Shown: positions 1 to 4,527 of the stretch, piece by piece
Layout: each line of letters starts with the position of its first letter
Numbering within the stretch: the first letter of the stretch is position 1
From: Paracoccaceae bacterium
GTDB lineage: Bacteria; Pseudomonadota; Alphaproteobacteria; Rhodobacterales; Rhodobacteraceae
Length of the DNA: 5,911 bases
Assembly: GCA_020441345.1 (NCBI GenBank)
Contig: JAGRMK010000356.1
Coordinates: 1 to 5,911 of the forward strand
Direction of reading: 5' to 3'
Position numbers and translations under genes: made by a program
Notes under the pieces: model-generated
The model's database searches: none
The model's input: only the letters and a program-made list of their open reading frames with translations
Told to the model about the DNA's origin: nothing

Positions 1-529
1 GGCCCGCATCCTCGACAAGCCGCTCGGCAACGATCTCGCGCGCGCCTTCCAGCGCCGCCTTCACATCGGCGACCGCCTCGGTGACGAACCCGGCCGCCAG
101 CGCCTCGGGGTCGGCGGCCCGGTCCGCCAGGACTGCATCGGCCAGGGGTTCCAGCCCGTTCTCGCGCGCAATCATCGCCTTGGTGCGCCGCTTGGGTTTG
201 TAAGGCAGGTACAGATCCTCCAGCACCGCCTTGGTCTCGGCCGCGGTGATCGCCTTTTCCAGCGCCTCGGTCAGCTTGCCCTGCGACCGGATCTCGGCCA
301 GGATCACGCCGCGCCGTGCTTCCATCTCGCGCAGATAGGACAACCGCTCACCCAGGGTGCGCAGTTGCGTGTCATCCAGCCCACCGGTCGCCTCCTTGCG
401 GTAACGCGCGACGAAGGGCACGGTCGCCCCCTCGTCCAGCAGCGCCACGGCGGCGGCCACCTGCTCGGGGCGGGCGCTGATCTCGGCGGCGATCTGGCGG
501 GAAATGCGCGGGTCAACGGCAAGGGTCAC
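1..529 (-). CDS. tex: Tex transcription accessory protein, N-terminal part (partial at left edge)
   Basis: Tex (YhgF in E. coli) is a large cytoplasmic nucleic-acid-binding protein linked to transcription and RNA turnover; the family has an N-terminal helical/HTH part, a YqgF-like nuclease-fold domain, helix-hairpin-helix motifs and a C-terminal S1 domain. Only the first 176 codons of a protein usually near 770 residues are visible, so the S1 domain lies outside. Signature stretches are ARPEQVAAAVALLDEG (about residues 19-34), VPFVARYRKEATGGLDD (37-53), RLSYLREME (62-70) and EDLYLPYKPKRRTKA (104-118), all nearly as in E. coli YhgF. The start is a GTG at 527-529, chosen because a perfect AGGAGG (complement of 536-541) lies 6 bases upstream and the residues that follow align with the family N-terminus. 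It is transcribed away from the DUF1643 gene. Family identity is very secure; the exact regulatory role in this organism cannot be told. Confidence 0.96.
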   Translation of the reverse strand, partial: MTLAVDPRISRQIAAEISARPEQVAAAVALLDEGATVPFVARYRKEATGGLDDTQLRTLGERLSYLREMEARRGVILAEIRSQGKLTEALEKAITAAETKAVLEDLYLPYKPKRRTKAMIARENGLEPLADAVLADRAADPEALAAGFVTEAVADVKAALEGAREIVAERLVEDAG

Positions 530-535
530 GAAGAG

Positions 536-541
536 CCTCCT
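536..541 (-). promoter_or_regulatory. Consensus Shine-Dalgarno deciding the GTG start of tex
   Basis: The minus strand reads AGGAGG, then six bases, then GTG. No ATG with comparable spacing precedes the conserved residues, so this site settles the non-ATG start. Confidence 0.85.
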
Positions 542-572
542 TTGCAAGGATCGGGGACTGAAACGGGCCGCG

Positions 573-601
573 ACCCTATCCGCCCCGGCAATCCGCGCCA
601 A
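573..601 (-). promoter_or_regulatory. Weak candidate sigma70-type promoter for tex
   Basis: On the minus strand TTGGCG (complement of 596-601) and TAGGGT (complement of 573-578) are separated by 17 bases, 44 bases upstream of the tex start codon. Each box matches only about half of the consensus, so this is a spacing-based guess. Confidence 0.22.
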
Positions 602-644
602 GCCCCCATCAATGCCCCTCATCTGTCCGAAAATATCCCGGGGT

Positions 645-661
645 CCGGGGCAGAGCCCCGG
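645..661. repeat. GC-rich hairpin in the tex/DUF1643 divergent spacer
   Basis: CCGGGGC, the loop AGA, and GCCCCGG form a perfect 7-bp inverted repeat at 645-651 and 655-661. It is preceded by AAAATATCCCGGGG (630-643). From memory, similar AAAATATCC-CGGGG-hairpin strings recur in Rhodobacterales intergenic regions, so it may be a dispersed repeat; that part is recall and not shown here. There is no T-tract on the plus-strand side. On the minus strand the GC stem is followed by CCCCGGGATATTTT, whose terminal T-run is too distant for a standard intrinsic terminator. It stands 50 bases before the DUF1643 start, so it could instead lie in that gene's leader. Confidence 0.5.
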
Positions 662-711
662 TCCGTCGCCGCCACTGGCGCACCCGGTCCCTGCTGCGCT
701 AAGACAGGACC

Positions 712-1218
712 ATGATCACCCGCACCCATACCAAGGGCGACGCCCCCTCGACCGCGCTCTATTCCCCCTGCGAGGCCTACCGCTACGCGCTGACCCGGAC
801 CTGGGACCCGGCAGGGCAAAAGCTGCTGTTTGTCATGCTCAACCCCTCGACCGCGACCGAGGTGCAGAATGATCCCACCGTGGAACGCTGCGAGCGCCGG
901 GCGCGGGCGCTGGGGTTCGGCGCGTTCCGGGTCTGCAACATCTTCGCGTATCGCGCCACCGATCCCCGCGTGATGCGCGCCCAGATCGACCCGGTTGGCC
1001 CCGACAACGACGCCGCGATCCGGCACGGTGCCGACTGGGCCGACAGCGTGCTTTGTGCCTGGGGCACGCATGGCGCGCATCTGGGACGCGGGGCACAGGT
1101 TGAAACCTTGCTGCGCGCAACTGGCAAGCCGCTGTTTCACCTGGGCCTCAGTCAGGCCGGGCACCCCAAACACCCGCTTTACATCGCCTATGCGCACCAG
1201 CCTGCGCCCTGGGCCTGA
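712..1218 (+). CDS. DUF1643 domain protein
   Basis: The 168-aa product matches DUF1643 along its whole length; this family is found in bacteria and phages and, as far as I know, has no established biochemical function. Visible family motifs are LLFVMLNPSTA (38-48), NDPTVERC (53-60), NIFAYRATDP (76-85), DPVGPDND (93-100), the AWGTHG turn (116-121) and a C-terminal LGLSQAGHPKHPLYI (144-158). The conserved N, D, H and W residues suggest a small enzyme or ligand-binding fold, but this is inference. It is predicted cytoplasmic, with no signal peptide or membrane segment. The ATG at 712 gives the usual family length; its Shine-Dalgarno is poor (only AGGA, 2 bases away). It ends 22 bases before the enoyl-CoA hydratase-like gene, so the two are probably co-transcribed, though no functional link is evident. 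Confidence 0.9.
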   Translation: MITRTHTKGDAPSTALYSPCEAYRYALTRTWDPAGQKLLFVMLNPSTATEVQNDPTVERCERRARALGFGAFRVCNIFAYRATDPRVMRAQIDPVGPDNDAAIRHGADWADSVLCAWGTHGAHLGRGAQVETLLRATGKPLFHLGLSQAGHPKHPLYIAYAHQPAPWA

Positions 1219-1240
1219 TCGCTTCGAAAGGAAACGCGCG

Positions 1241-2038
1241 ATGACCGACGCTGCCGGCGAGACACGGGTCCGCGCACGACGCGAGGGGCCGGTTCTGGTC
1301 CTGACGCTCGACGGAGCCGCGATTCGCAACGCGCTGGGGCCTGCGGTTTATGCCGACCTCACCGCGCAGGTTGAGGCCACGCACCACGATTCCGCCATCC
1401 GCGCGATCATCGTCACTGGCGCGGGCGGCTATTTCTGCGCGGGTGGCAATATCCAATCGTTGCGGCAAAGCGCCCAAGGCACTCTGGCCGAAGCCGAGGC
1501 CCGCACCGACCGGCTGAACGCGATGATCCAGGCCCTTGTCGATAGCCCCCTGCCAGTGATCGCTGCAATCGAAGGGGGCGCGGCGGGGGCCGGGTTGGCG
1601 CTGGCGCTGGCCTGTGACCTGATCGTCTCGTCCGAAACCGCGTCCTGCACCCTGGCCTATGTGAAGATCGGCCTCAGCCCCGATGGCGGGGTTACGCATT
1701 TGCTGCGCGCCGCCCTGCCCCGTCAGATGGTGATGGAGATGGGCCTTCTGGGCCGTCCGGTGCCCGCTGCGCGGCTAGCCGAACTGGGGGTGATCAGCGC
1801 CCTGACACCACCCGGCGCCGCGCTGGACACCGCGTTGAACCTGGCGCGCGATCTCGCCGCAGGGCCCCGCACCGCGCAGGCACGGATCAAGCATCAGATC
1901 AACACGGCGGCGCAGACCGACCTGGCGACCCAGCAACGGCTGGAGGCCCGCGACATGAACACCGCCCGCTTTGGCCCGGAGGCCGCCGAGGGGCTCGCGG
2001 CCTTTCTGGAGAAACGCATACCGCGTTTCCCGGACTGA
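1241..2038 (+). CDS. Enoyl-CoA hydratase/isomerase superfamily protein, PaaG-like active site
   Basis: This 265-aa protein has the crotonase fold throughout. The CoA/oxyanion-hole segment FCAGGNI is at 65-71, the second oxyanion-hole loop GGAAGAGLAL at 112-121, ACDLIVSSETA at 124-134 and KIGLSPDGG at 142-150. Aligned by eye to rat mitochondrial hydratase, the catalytic pair Glu144/Glu164 is replaced by Ala120 and Tyr140, so ordinary crotonyl-CoA hydration is unlikely. Asp148 in LSPDGG sits where PaaG (ring-1,2-epoxyphenylacetyl-CoA isomerase) keeps its catalytic aspartate, which points to an isomerase-type reaction. The RNALGPAVY segment (29-37) recalls sequences annotated as oxepin-CoA hydrolase, alternative type. 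The ATG at 1241 follows AAAGGA (1227-1232) with 8 bases spacing; the frame is open farther upstream, but only inside the DUF1643 gene. No phenylacetate genes are in the window, so the substrate is unknown. Confidence 0.92.
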   Translation: MTDAAGETRVRARREGPVLVLTLDGAAIRNALGPAVYADLTAQVEATHHDSAIRAIIVTGAGGYFCAGGNIQSLRQSAQGTLAEAEARTDRLNAMIQALVDSPLPVIAAIEGGAAGAGLALALACDLIVSSETASCTLAYVKIGLSPDGGVTHLLRAALPRQMVMEMGLLGRPVPAARLAELGVISALTPPGAALDTALNLARDLAAGPRTAQARIKHQINTAAQTDLATQQRLEARDMNTARFGPEAAEGLAAFLEKRIPRFPD

Positions 2039-2192
2039 CGGGCCGGGGTGGACCCGGACTTGCGCAAGACAAAACGCTGGCAATTGCGGTCCCGACCCGT
2101 CAAGCTCTGTTCAGGGGTGCTCCGGTCGCGGACCGTCGCTGCGCGGTGACGGATCTTGGTTGGCCGCGCATCACCCAACCGAAAGGCCACCG
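2039..2192. other. Intergenic spacer between the crotonase-like gene and the lobe-only binding protein
   Basis: There is no recognisable gene here. Reading the plus frames gives no remnant of an AapJ N-terminus, so the next gene is not simply the tail of an upstream gene decaying in place. The 3' part holds a hairpin next to the next gene's ribosome binding site. I see no convincing promoter or terminator. Confidence 0.5.
2158..2180 (+). promoter_or_regulatory. Leader hairpin abutting the Shine-Dalgarno of the lobe-only binding protein
   Basis: GGTTGG (2158-2163) and CCAACC (2175-2180) form a 6-bp stem with an 11-base loop, extendable by a U-G and a U-A pair in RNA. The extension would take in the first bases of the Shine-Dalgarno GAAAGG (2181-2186), which is 6 bases from the ATG at 2193. 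The stem could affect ribosome access. No known riboswitch or leader family is recognised. Confidence 0.35.
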
Positions 2193-2588
2193 ATGACCAA
2201 AGCAACCAATCTTGCCGTCGCCACGGCGTCCTTTGCCCTTTTGTGCGGTGCAACCGCGTCGGCACAAGGCGCAAAACCTGCCGGCACGGCGGAAGCGACC
2301 GGGTTCCTCGTGCCGGTATCGCTGGGCGTGAGCTCGGCGCTCGACCTGTCCGGCGCCACCGTCTGCGTCATCGCTGGATCCAGGTCCGAAACCGCCGTCG
2401 CCACCTATTTCGCGGCTTATACCCTGGATTACCTTTCGATCCTCCTGGCCTCTGCCCGGGAAGCCCTCGAAGCCTATGAGGCCTCGCTCTGCGACGTGCT
2501 GGCGATCGACACGGTCACGCTGGAGGGGATCGGGATGCATCTTGCCAACCCCGACGACCACCTGATCCTGCCAGAAACCGCACGGTAA
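2193..2588 (+). CDS. Secreted protein made of one lobe of an AapJ/BztA-type amino-acid-binding protein
   Basis: The 131-aa product begins with a Sec signal peptide: Lys3, a hydrophobic stretch at about 7-20 and an A-S-A cleavage site at 22-24, giving a periplasmic mature protein from Gln25. Residues 37-128 follow the middle of AapJ/BztA, the family-3 solute-binding proteins of general L-amino-acid ABC transporters: GFLVP (37-41), SLGVSSALDLSGATVCV (43-59), the SETAVATYF region (65-73), CDVLAID (100-106) and LANPDDHLILPE (117-128). Both cysteines usual in this lobe (58 and 100) are kept. AapJ-type proteins are near 340 residues; here the parts before and after this lobe are missing, and no permease or ATPase gene is nearby. 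A two-lobed ligand cleft cannot form, so canonical uptake is unlikely. The ATG has GAAAGG 6 bases upstream. It may be a stable single-domain protein or a truncated relic with an acquired signal peptide. Confidence 0.75.
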   Translation: MTKATNLAVATASFALLCGATASAQGAKPAGTAEATGFLVPVSLGVSSALDLSGATVCVIAGSRSETAVATYFAAYTLDYLSILLASAREALEAYEASLCDVLAIDTVTLEGIGMHLANPDDHLILPETAR

Positions 2589-2720
2589 GCGACGGCCACC
2601 GCGAAAGAAGAACCGCCAGGTATCCGGCGGAAAGACCGGTCCGCCAGTTCCCCGCCCCCCCGGACCCTGCGCGGTCCAGCCTGGGGCAATTCGCACCGAC
2701 CGGCAAACGTGCCGCAGCCG
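2589..2720. other. Convergent intergenic spacer with short GC hairpins
   Basis: This region lies between the 3' ends of two convergent genes. Short inverted repeats include GGACC/GGTCC (2662-2666 and 2673-2677), GACCGGTC (2634-2641) and CGGCA-AACG-TGCCG (2701-2714). None is followed by a T-run on either strand, so no intrinsic terminator can be claimed. No AapJ-like continuation in frame with the upstream gene was convincing. Confidence 0.4.
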
Positions 2721-2909
2721 TTATTGCTCGGTCATGCGGGTCAAGGACGGGCTGGGAGTGGACAAGAGAATGTCGTCCCATTTGGGTCCGGTGTGCTTGT
2801 CCAGCATAAGGATCGTGCCGCCTCCGCGACCGTCGGCCAATGCGGAATGCTGAGCAGAGCCCACGAAAACCGACGCCGCGAGCACGATGAAAAGGATGCG
2901 GTTCCTCAT
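2721..2909 (-). CDS. Small secreted peptide of unknown function, 62 aa
   Basis: I do not recognise this family. The N-terminus is a clear signal peptide: Arg2 and Arg4, a hydrophobic core at about 5-17 and an A-L-A motif at 23-25 just before Asp26. The predicted mature part is about 37 residues with no cysteine, starting DGRGGG and holding a mixed middle (TILMLDKHTGPKWDDILLS) and a Ser/Pro/Thr-rich tail. The ATG at 2909 is well supported: AGGAGG (complement of 2915-2920) lies 5 bases away and shares its first base with the TGA stop of the preceding 231-aa gene, so translation of the two is probably coupled. Whether it works in the periplasm or outside the cell cannot be told. The start signals and signal peptide make it a likely real gene despite its size. 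Confidence 0.72.
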   Translation of the reverse strand: MRNRILFIVLAASVFVGSAQHSALADGRGGGTILMLDKHTGPKWDDILLSTPSPSLTRMTEQ

Positions 2910-2919
2910 CTTTGCCTCC

Positions 2920-3615
2920 TCAATAGGCGTTGTATCTGGCCAAGGCCGGGTTGATCGCGAGATTGAAAACTTCTGTCAGCACCGGACCGGGACGCAAACG
3001 ATACCCTTCGCCCAAGCTGTGCGATCCCGTCATCAGCCCCACCATGGTCAAGACCGTTGCAACATCGCGCATGTCCCATTGCCGCTGCTTCGAAGCTTTC
3101 GGATAGACCAGTCGCACGGCCTCGATCAACGTCATCGTCGAAACCCGATTTCCAATTTCATGCCGGATCTGCAATTCCTGCATCACCTGCTCACCAGCCA
3201 GGTCAAAGATCAGCGGGTCGGCGGTTTCCAGGAACTGAGGCGAGAAGACCGGGTTTTCGAACTCGGAAAGCACCACCAGGGCATGATTGATACCATTCGC
3301 GATGATACGCTGGCGGGCGTTCTCCTTGGAACGGCCAAGTGCAAACGGCGAATACTTGTTCAGGTCCGGGTTCCGAAGCCGGGCAATATTTTCCGCGGTC
3401 AGAATGGGTTCGTCGATGTCCTCCACGCCGTCCTTGCCCGATTCATAGCGCCTGGTATTTGCAAACAGGAATTCCGCGGCCGCCTTGCAGGCCCTCGTCA
3501 CCTGGTCCTTGACTGCGGCATCCTTGAACCGTTGGGCCGCCACCGCCATGACGTCCGCCGCTTCCTCCAAGACGAAAAAGGGACGGTTGCCCACCAACCC
3601 ACGGTCATGTTTCAT
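2920..3615 (-). CDS. Conserved-looking cytoplasmic protein of unknown function, 231 aa
   Basis: I cannot place this protein in a family. No signal peptide or membrane segment is visible, and the composition suggests mostly alpha-helix. Features are a helical N-terminal part (FFVLEEAADVMAVAAQRFKDAA at about 14-35), a charged linker with DGVEDIDEPILTAENIARLRNP (62-83), SKENARQRIIANGINHALVVLSEFENPVF (95-123) and a C-terminal part with TVLTMVGLMTG (189-199). The frame is open upstream to 3711, but the extra residues are Pro/Arg-rich and unlike a protein core. I choose the ATG at 3613-3615 because GGAG (complement of 3623-3626) is 7 bases upstream. The stop overlaps the Shine-Dalgarno of the 62-aa secreted peptide, so the two form a tight operon. 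The G+C is visibly lower than in the flanking housekeeping genes, which hints at transfer. The opposite-strand frame is rich in His, Gln and Arg, as expected of an antisense shadow. Confidence 0.78.
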   Translation of the reverse strand: MKHDRGLVGNRPFFVLEEAADVMAVAAQRFKDAAVKDQVTRACKAAAEFLFANTRRYESGKDGVEDIDEPILTAENIARLRNPDLNKYSPFALGRSKENARQRIIANGINHALVVLSEFENPVFSPQFLETADPLIFDLAGEQVMQELQIRHEIGNRVSTMTLIEAVRLVYPKASKQRQWDMRDVATVLTMVGLMTGSHSLGEGYRLRPGPVLTEVFNLAINPALARYNAY

Positions 3616-3694
3616 CTGTCGTCTCCGCCTTGGTGGTTTCGGACCGCGTGCAGGGGCAGCCCCCGGCGATCCTAGCAGACGCATTCGCCAGGAC

Positions 3695-3712
3695 GGTGTC
3701 AATTCTGACACC
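3695..3712. promoter_or_regulatory. Candidate operator, GGTGTCA-N4-TGACACC
   Basis: GGTGTCA (3695-3701), ATTC, and TGACACC (3706-3712) form a perfect inverted repeat, with its near end 80 bases upstream of the 231-aa gene start. On the minus strand the same bases contain a consensus -35 TTGACA (complement of 3698-3703). The -10 at the best 17-base spacing is poor (GTCTGC), so the promoter is uncertain. The size and symmetry suit a dimeric repressor; I cannot assign a regulator family. Confidence 0.42.
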
Positions 3713-3824
3713 CTTGCGCGGCCCTCAGGAGACCGTGAACATCGCGCCGGGCGTGTGGTTCGGGCGGTGCGCCCGGTCGGTTTGAGACAGGGTCAATACC
3801 AACACCCGGTCAACCCTGCGATCG

Positions 3825-3848
3825 TTCGGATCCGAAATCTGAGATTTC
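3825..3848. promoter_or_regulatory. Two overlapping palindromes upstream of the 97-aa gene
   Basis: TTCGGATCCGAA (3825-3836) is a perfect 12-bp palindrome. It shares GAA with a second symmetrical element, GAAATCT-G-AGATTTC (3834-3848). Together they lie 53-76 bases before the ATG at 3902. They could be overlapping protein-binding sites or mutually exclusive RNA hairpins in the leader; the sequence does not decide between these. Confidence 0.4.
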
Positions 3849-3901
3849 TGGAAACAGGCGCTGCCACGTCGGCGGCGCTGTTTCTGAGAATGGAGACCAC
3901 G

Positions 3902-4195
3902 ATGAAGACGATCAAGACGCGCACGGCTATCTCTGCGACCGCCCTTGCCGATATTCAGCAGAAACTGGCCAAGGCATTCGCCACCGCACAACCCATTTCC
4001 GCCGATCACGCCCAGTTCGAGATCATCCACGATCCCGAAGCCCCGTCGCTCGAAGACTACGGGTCGGTTGCGGCGGCGCTGATCGAAACCATGGGCAGCC
4101 AAGAGGTCTGCTATGCGGGCTATCTGGCGGCGATGGCTGCGGGCGTGCCGCAAAACATCGCCTATGCGCTCTACCTCGCGTGCCTCGCGACCTGA
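3902..4195 (+). CDS. Small protein of unknown function with a two-cysteine C-terminal tail, 97 aa
   Basis: I do not recognise this family. The N-terminal third is basic and helical (MKTIKTRTAISATALADIQQKLAKAF), followed by an acidic stretch (EIIHDPEAPSLEDYG, 40-54). The last about 30 residues are hydrophobic, rich in Ala and Tyr, with Cys70 and Cys94 and the pattern CYAGYLAAMAAGVPQNIAYALYLAC. There is no Sec signal peptide. The ATG at 3902 is preferred because GGAG (3892-3895) is 6 bases upstream; an in-frame ATG at 3890 would add only four residues and has a weak ribosome site. A strong hairpin follows 24 bases after the stop, so it is probably monocistronic. The leader-like N-terminus plus Cys/Ala/Tyr tail could suit a peptide precursor, but no modification enzyme is nearby, and a short soluble or membrane-associated protein is just as possible. 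Confidence 0.68.
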   Translation: MKTIKTRTAISATALADIQQKLAKAFATAQPISADHAQFEIIHDPEAPSLEDYGSVAAALIETMGSQEVCYAGYLAAMAAGVPQNIAYALYLACLAT

Positions 4196-4219
4196 GGGCT
4201 GTTGACGCTGCGTTGCTCC

Positions 4220-4250
4220 GGCGCCCCCGCTTTTGCGGGGGTCGCCATTT
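4220..4250 (+). terminator. Intrinsic-terminator-like hairpin after the 97-aa gene
   Basis: GGCGCCCCCGC (4220-4230), loop TTTT, and GCGGGGGTCGCC (4235-4246) pair as an 11-bp stem with a single bulged T, followed by ATTT. The stem is very stable but the T-tract is short. It lies 24 bases past the stop codon. Confidence 0.65.
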
Positions 4251-4527
4251 GGTCTGCCACTCTCTGACCGACTTGACGAAAAACGCAAGAATGCCGTCGT
4301 CAAGACCAACGACGCCAAGGGCTGTTGCGTCCGGTCTGTCTGGCGGATGCCGGACCCCCGAAACCCGGCCGGGCCTCGATCACGCGCGGGCGTGACTGGA
4401 TGCGACCATGGATCGCGCGGCATCGGTCGCGTTTTCACCAAGCTCCGCCATCCTGCACCCCATGCCTGGTGGCAGGCGCCGATCGGCATGCGGGGGCTCG
4501 ATACCCCCAAACACCGCCCCTGCCACC
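4247..4527. other. Intergenic region between convergent 97-aa gene and pheT
   Basis: No gene is supported in these 281 bases. Frames open here on both strands have Arg/Pro/Ser-rich products, poor start signals or extend into pheT. The DNA carries several short inverted repeats: CGTCGT/ACGACG (4295-4300, 4309-4314), CCCGGCCGGG (4364-4373), CACGC/GCGTG (4381-4385, 4390-4394) and the larger structure at 4468-4527. I see no tRNA or recognised small RNA. Confidence 0.5.
4468..4527 (-). repeat. Nested inverted repeats directly after the pheT stop
   Basis: GGTGGCAGG (4468-4476) and CCTGCCACC (4519-4527) are perfect 9-bp inverted repeats. The second arm touches the pheT stop codon at 4528-4530. Between them are GGGGG/CCCCC (4492-4496, 4504-4508; loop of 7) and the palindrome GCCGATCGGC (4478-4487). 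In the pheT transcript this could fold as a closed multi-branch structure. It has no T-run, so it is more like a 3'-end protecting structure or a Rho-dependent end than an intrinsic terminator. Confidence 0.5.

Larger units (their letters stand above)
3616..3901. promoter_or_regulatory. Divergent regulatory region between the 231-aa operon and the 97-aa gene
   Basis: This region of 286 bases separates two divergent transcription units and should hold both promoters. It contains a perfect 7-bp inverted repeat (3695-3712), a 12-bp palindrome (3825-3836) and an overlapping 15-base palindrome (3834-3848). GGTCAA also occurs twice, starting 17 bases apart (3791-3796 and 3808-3813). I found no convincing complete -35/-10 pair for either gene. 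Confidence 0.5.

Noticed and set aside
995..1240. Extension of the crotonase-like protein upstream to an ATG at 995
   Set aside because: The extra residues lie inside the DUF1643 gene in another frame and do not resemble the family; the ATG at 1241 has a proper Shine-Dalgarno and gives the usual length.
619..1329. 236-aa minus-strand open frame opposite the DUF1643 gene
   Set aside because: Antisense to a gene with clear family motifs; the product is Arg/Gly-rich and resembles nothing.
2193..2588. Lipoprotein signal in the lobe-only protein (Cys18)
   Set aside because: The residues before Cys18 (A-L-L) do not fit a lipobox, whereas an A-S-A signal peptidase I site follows at 22-24.
2589..2640. 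Continuation of the AapJ-like sequence after the stop (KEEPPG recalls SKEPLG)
   Set aside because: The resemblance is six residues, follows an in-frame stop plus five unrelated residues, and does not continue; chance is the simpler explanation.
2887..3675. 262-aa plus-strand open frame opposite the 231-aa gene
   Set aside because: Its product is rich in His, Arg and Gln, as antisense shadows of GC-rich genes are. The minus strand has better ribosome sites and a stop/Shine-Dalgarno overlap with the next gene.
3616..3711. N-terminal extension of the 231-aa protein to an ATG at 3711
   Set aside because: The added 32 residues are Pro/Arg/Gly-rich, the inverted repeat would overlap the start region, and the ATG at 3615 has a GGAG at good spacing.
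3725..4510. 261-aa minus-strand open frame covering the 97-aa gene and the intergenic region
   Set aside because: Low-complexity Arg/Gly/Ser composition, no ribosome site that I can see, and it runs through the terminator-like hairpin and the palindromes.
4247..4527. tRNA or known small RNA in the pheT downstream region
   Set aside because: No T-loop GGTTCGAATCC-like segment or acceptor pairing was found on either strand; only short unrelated hairpins are present.
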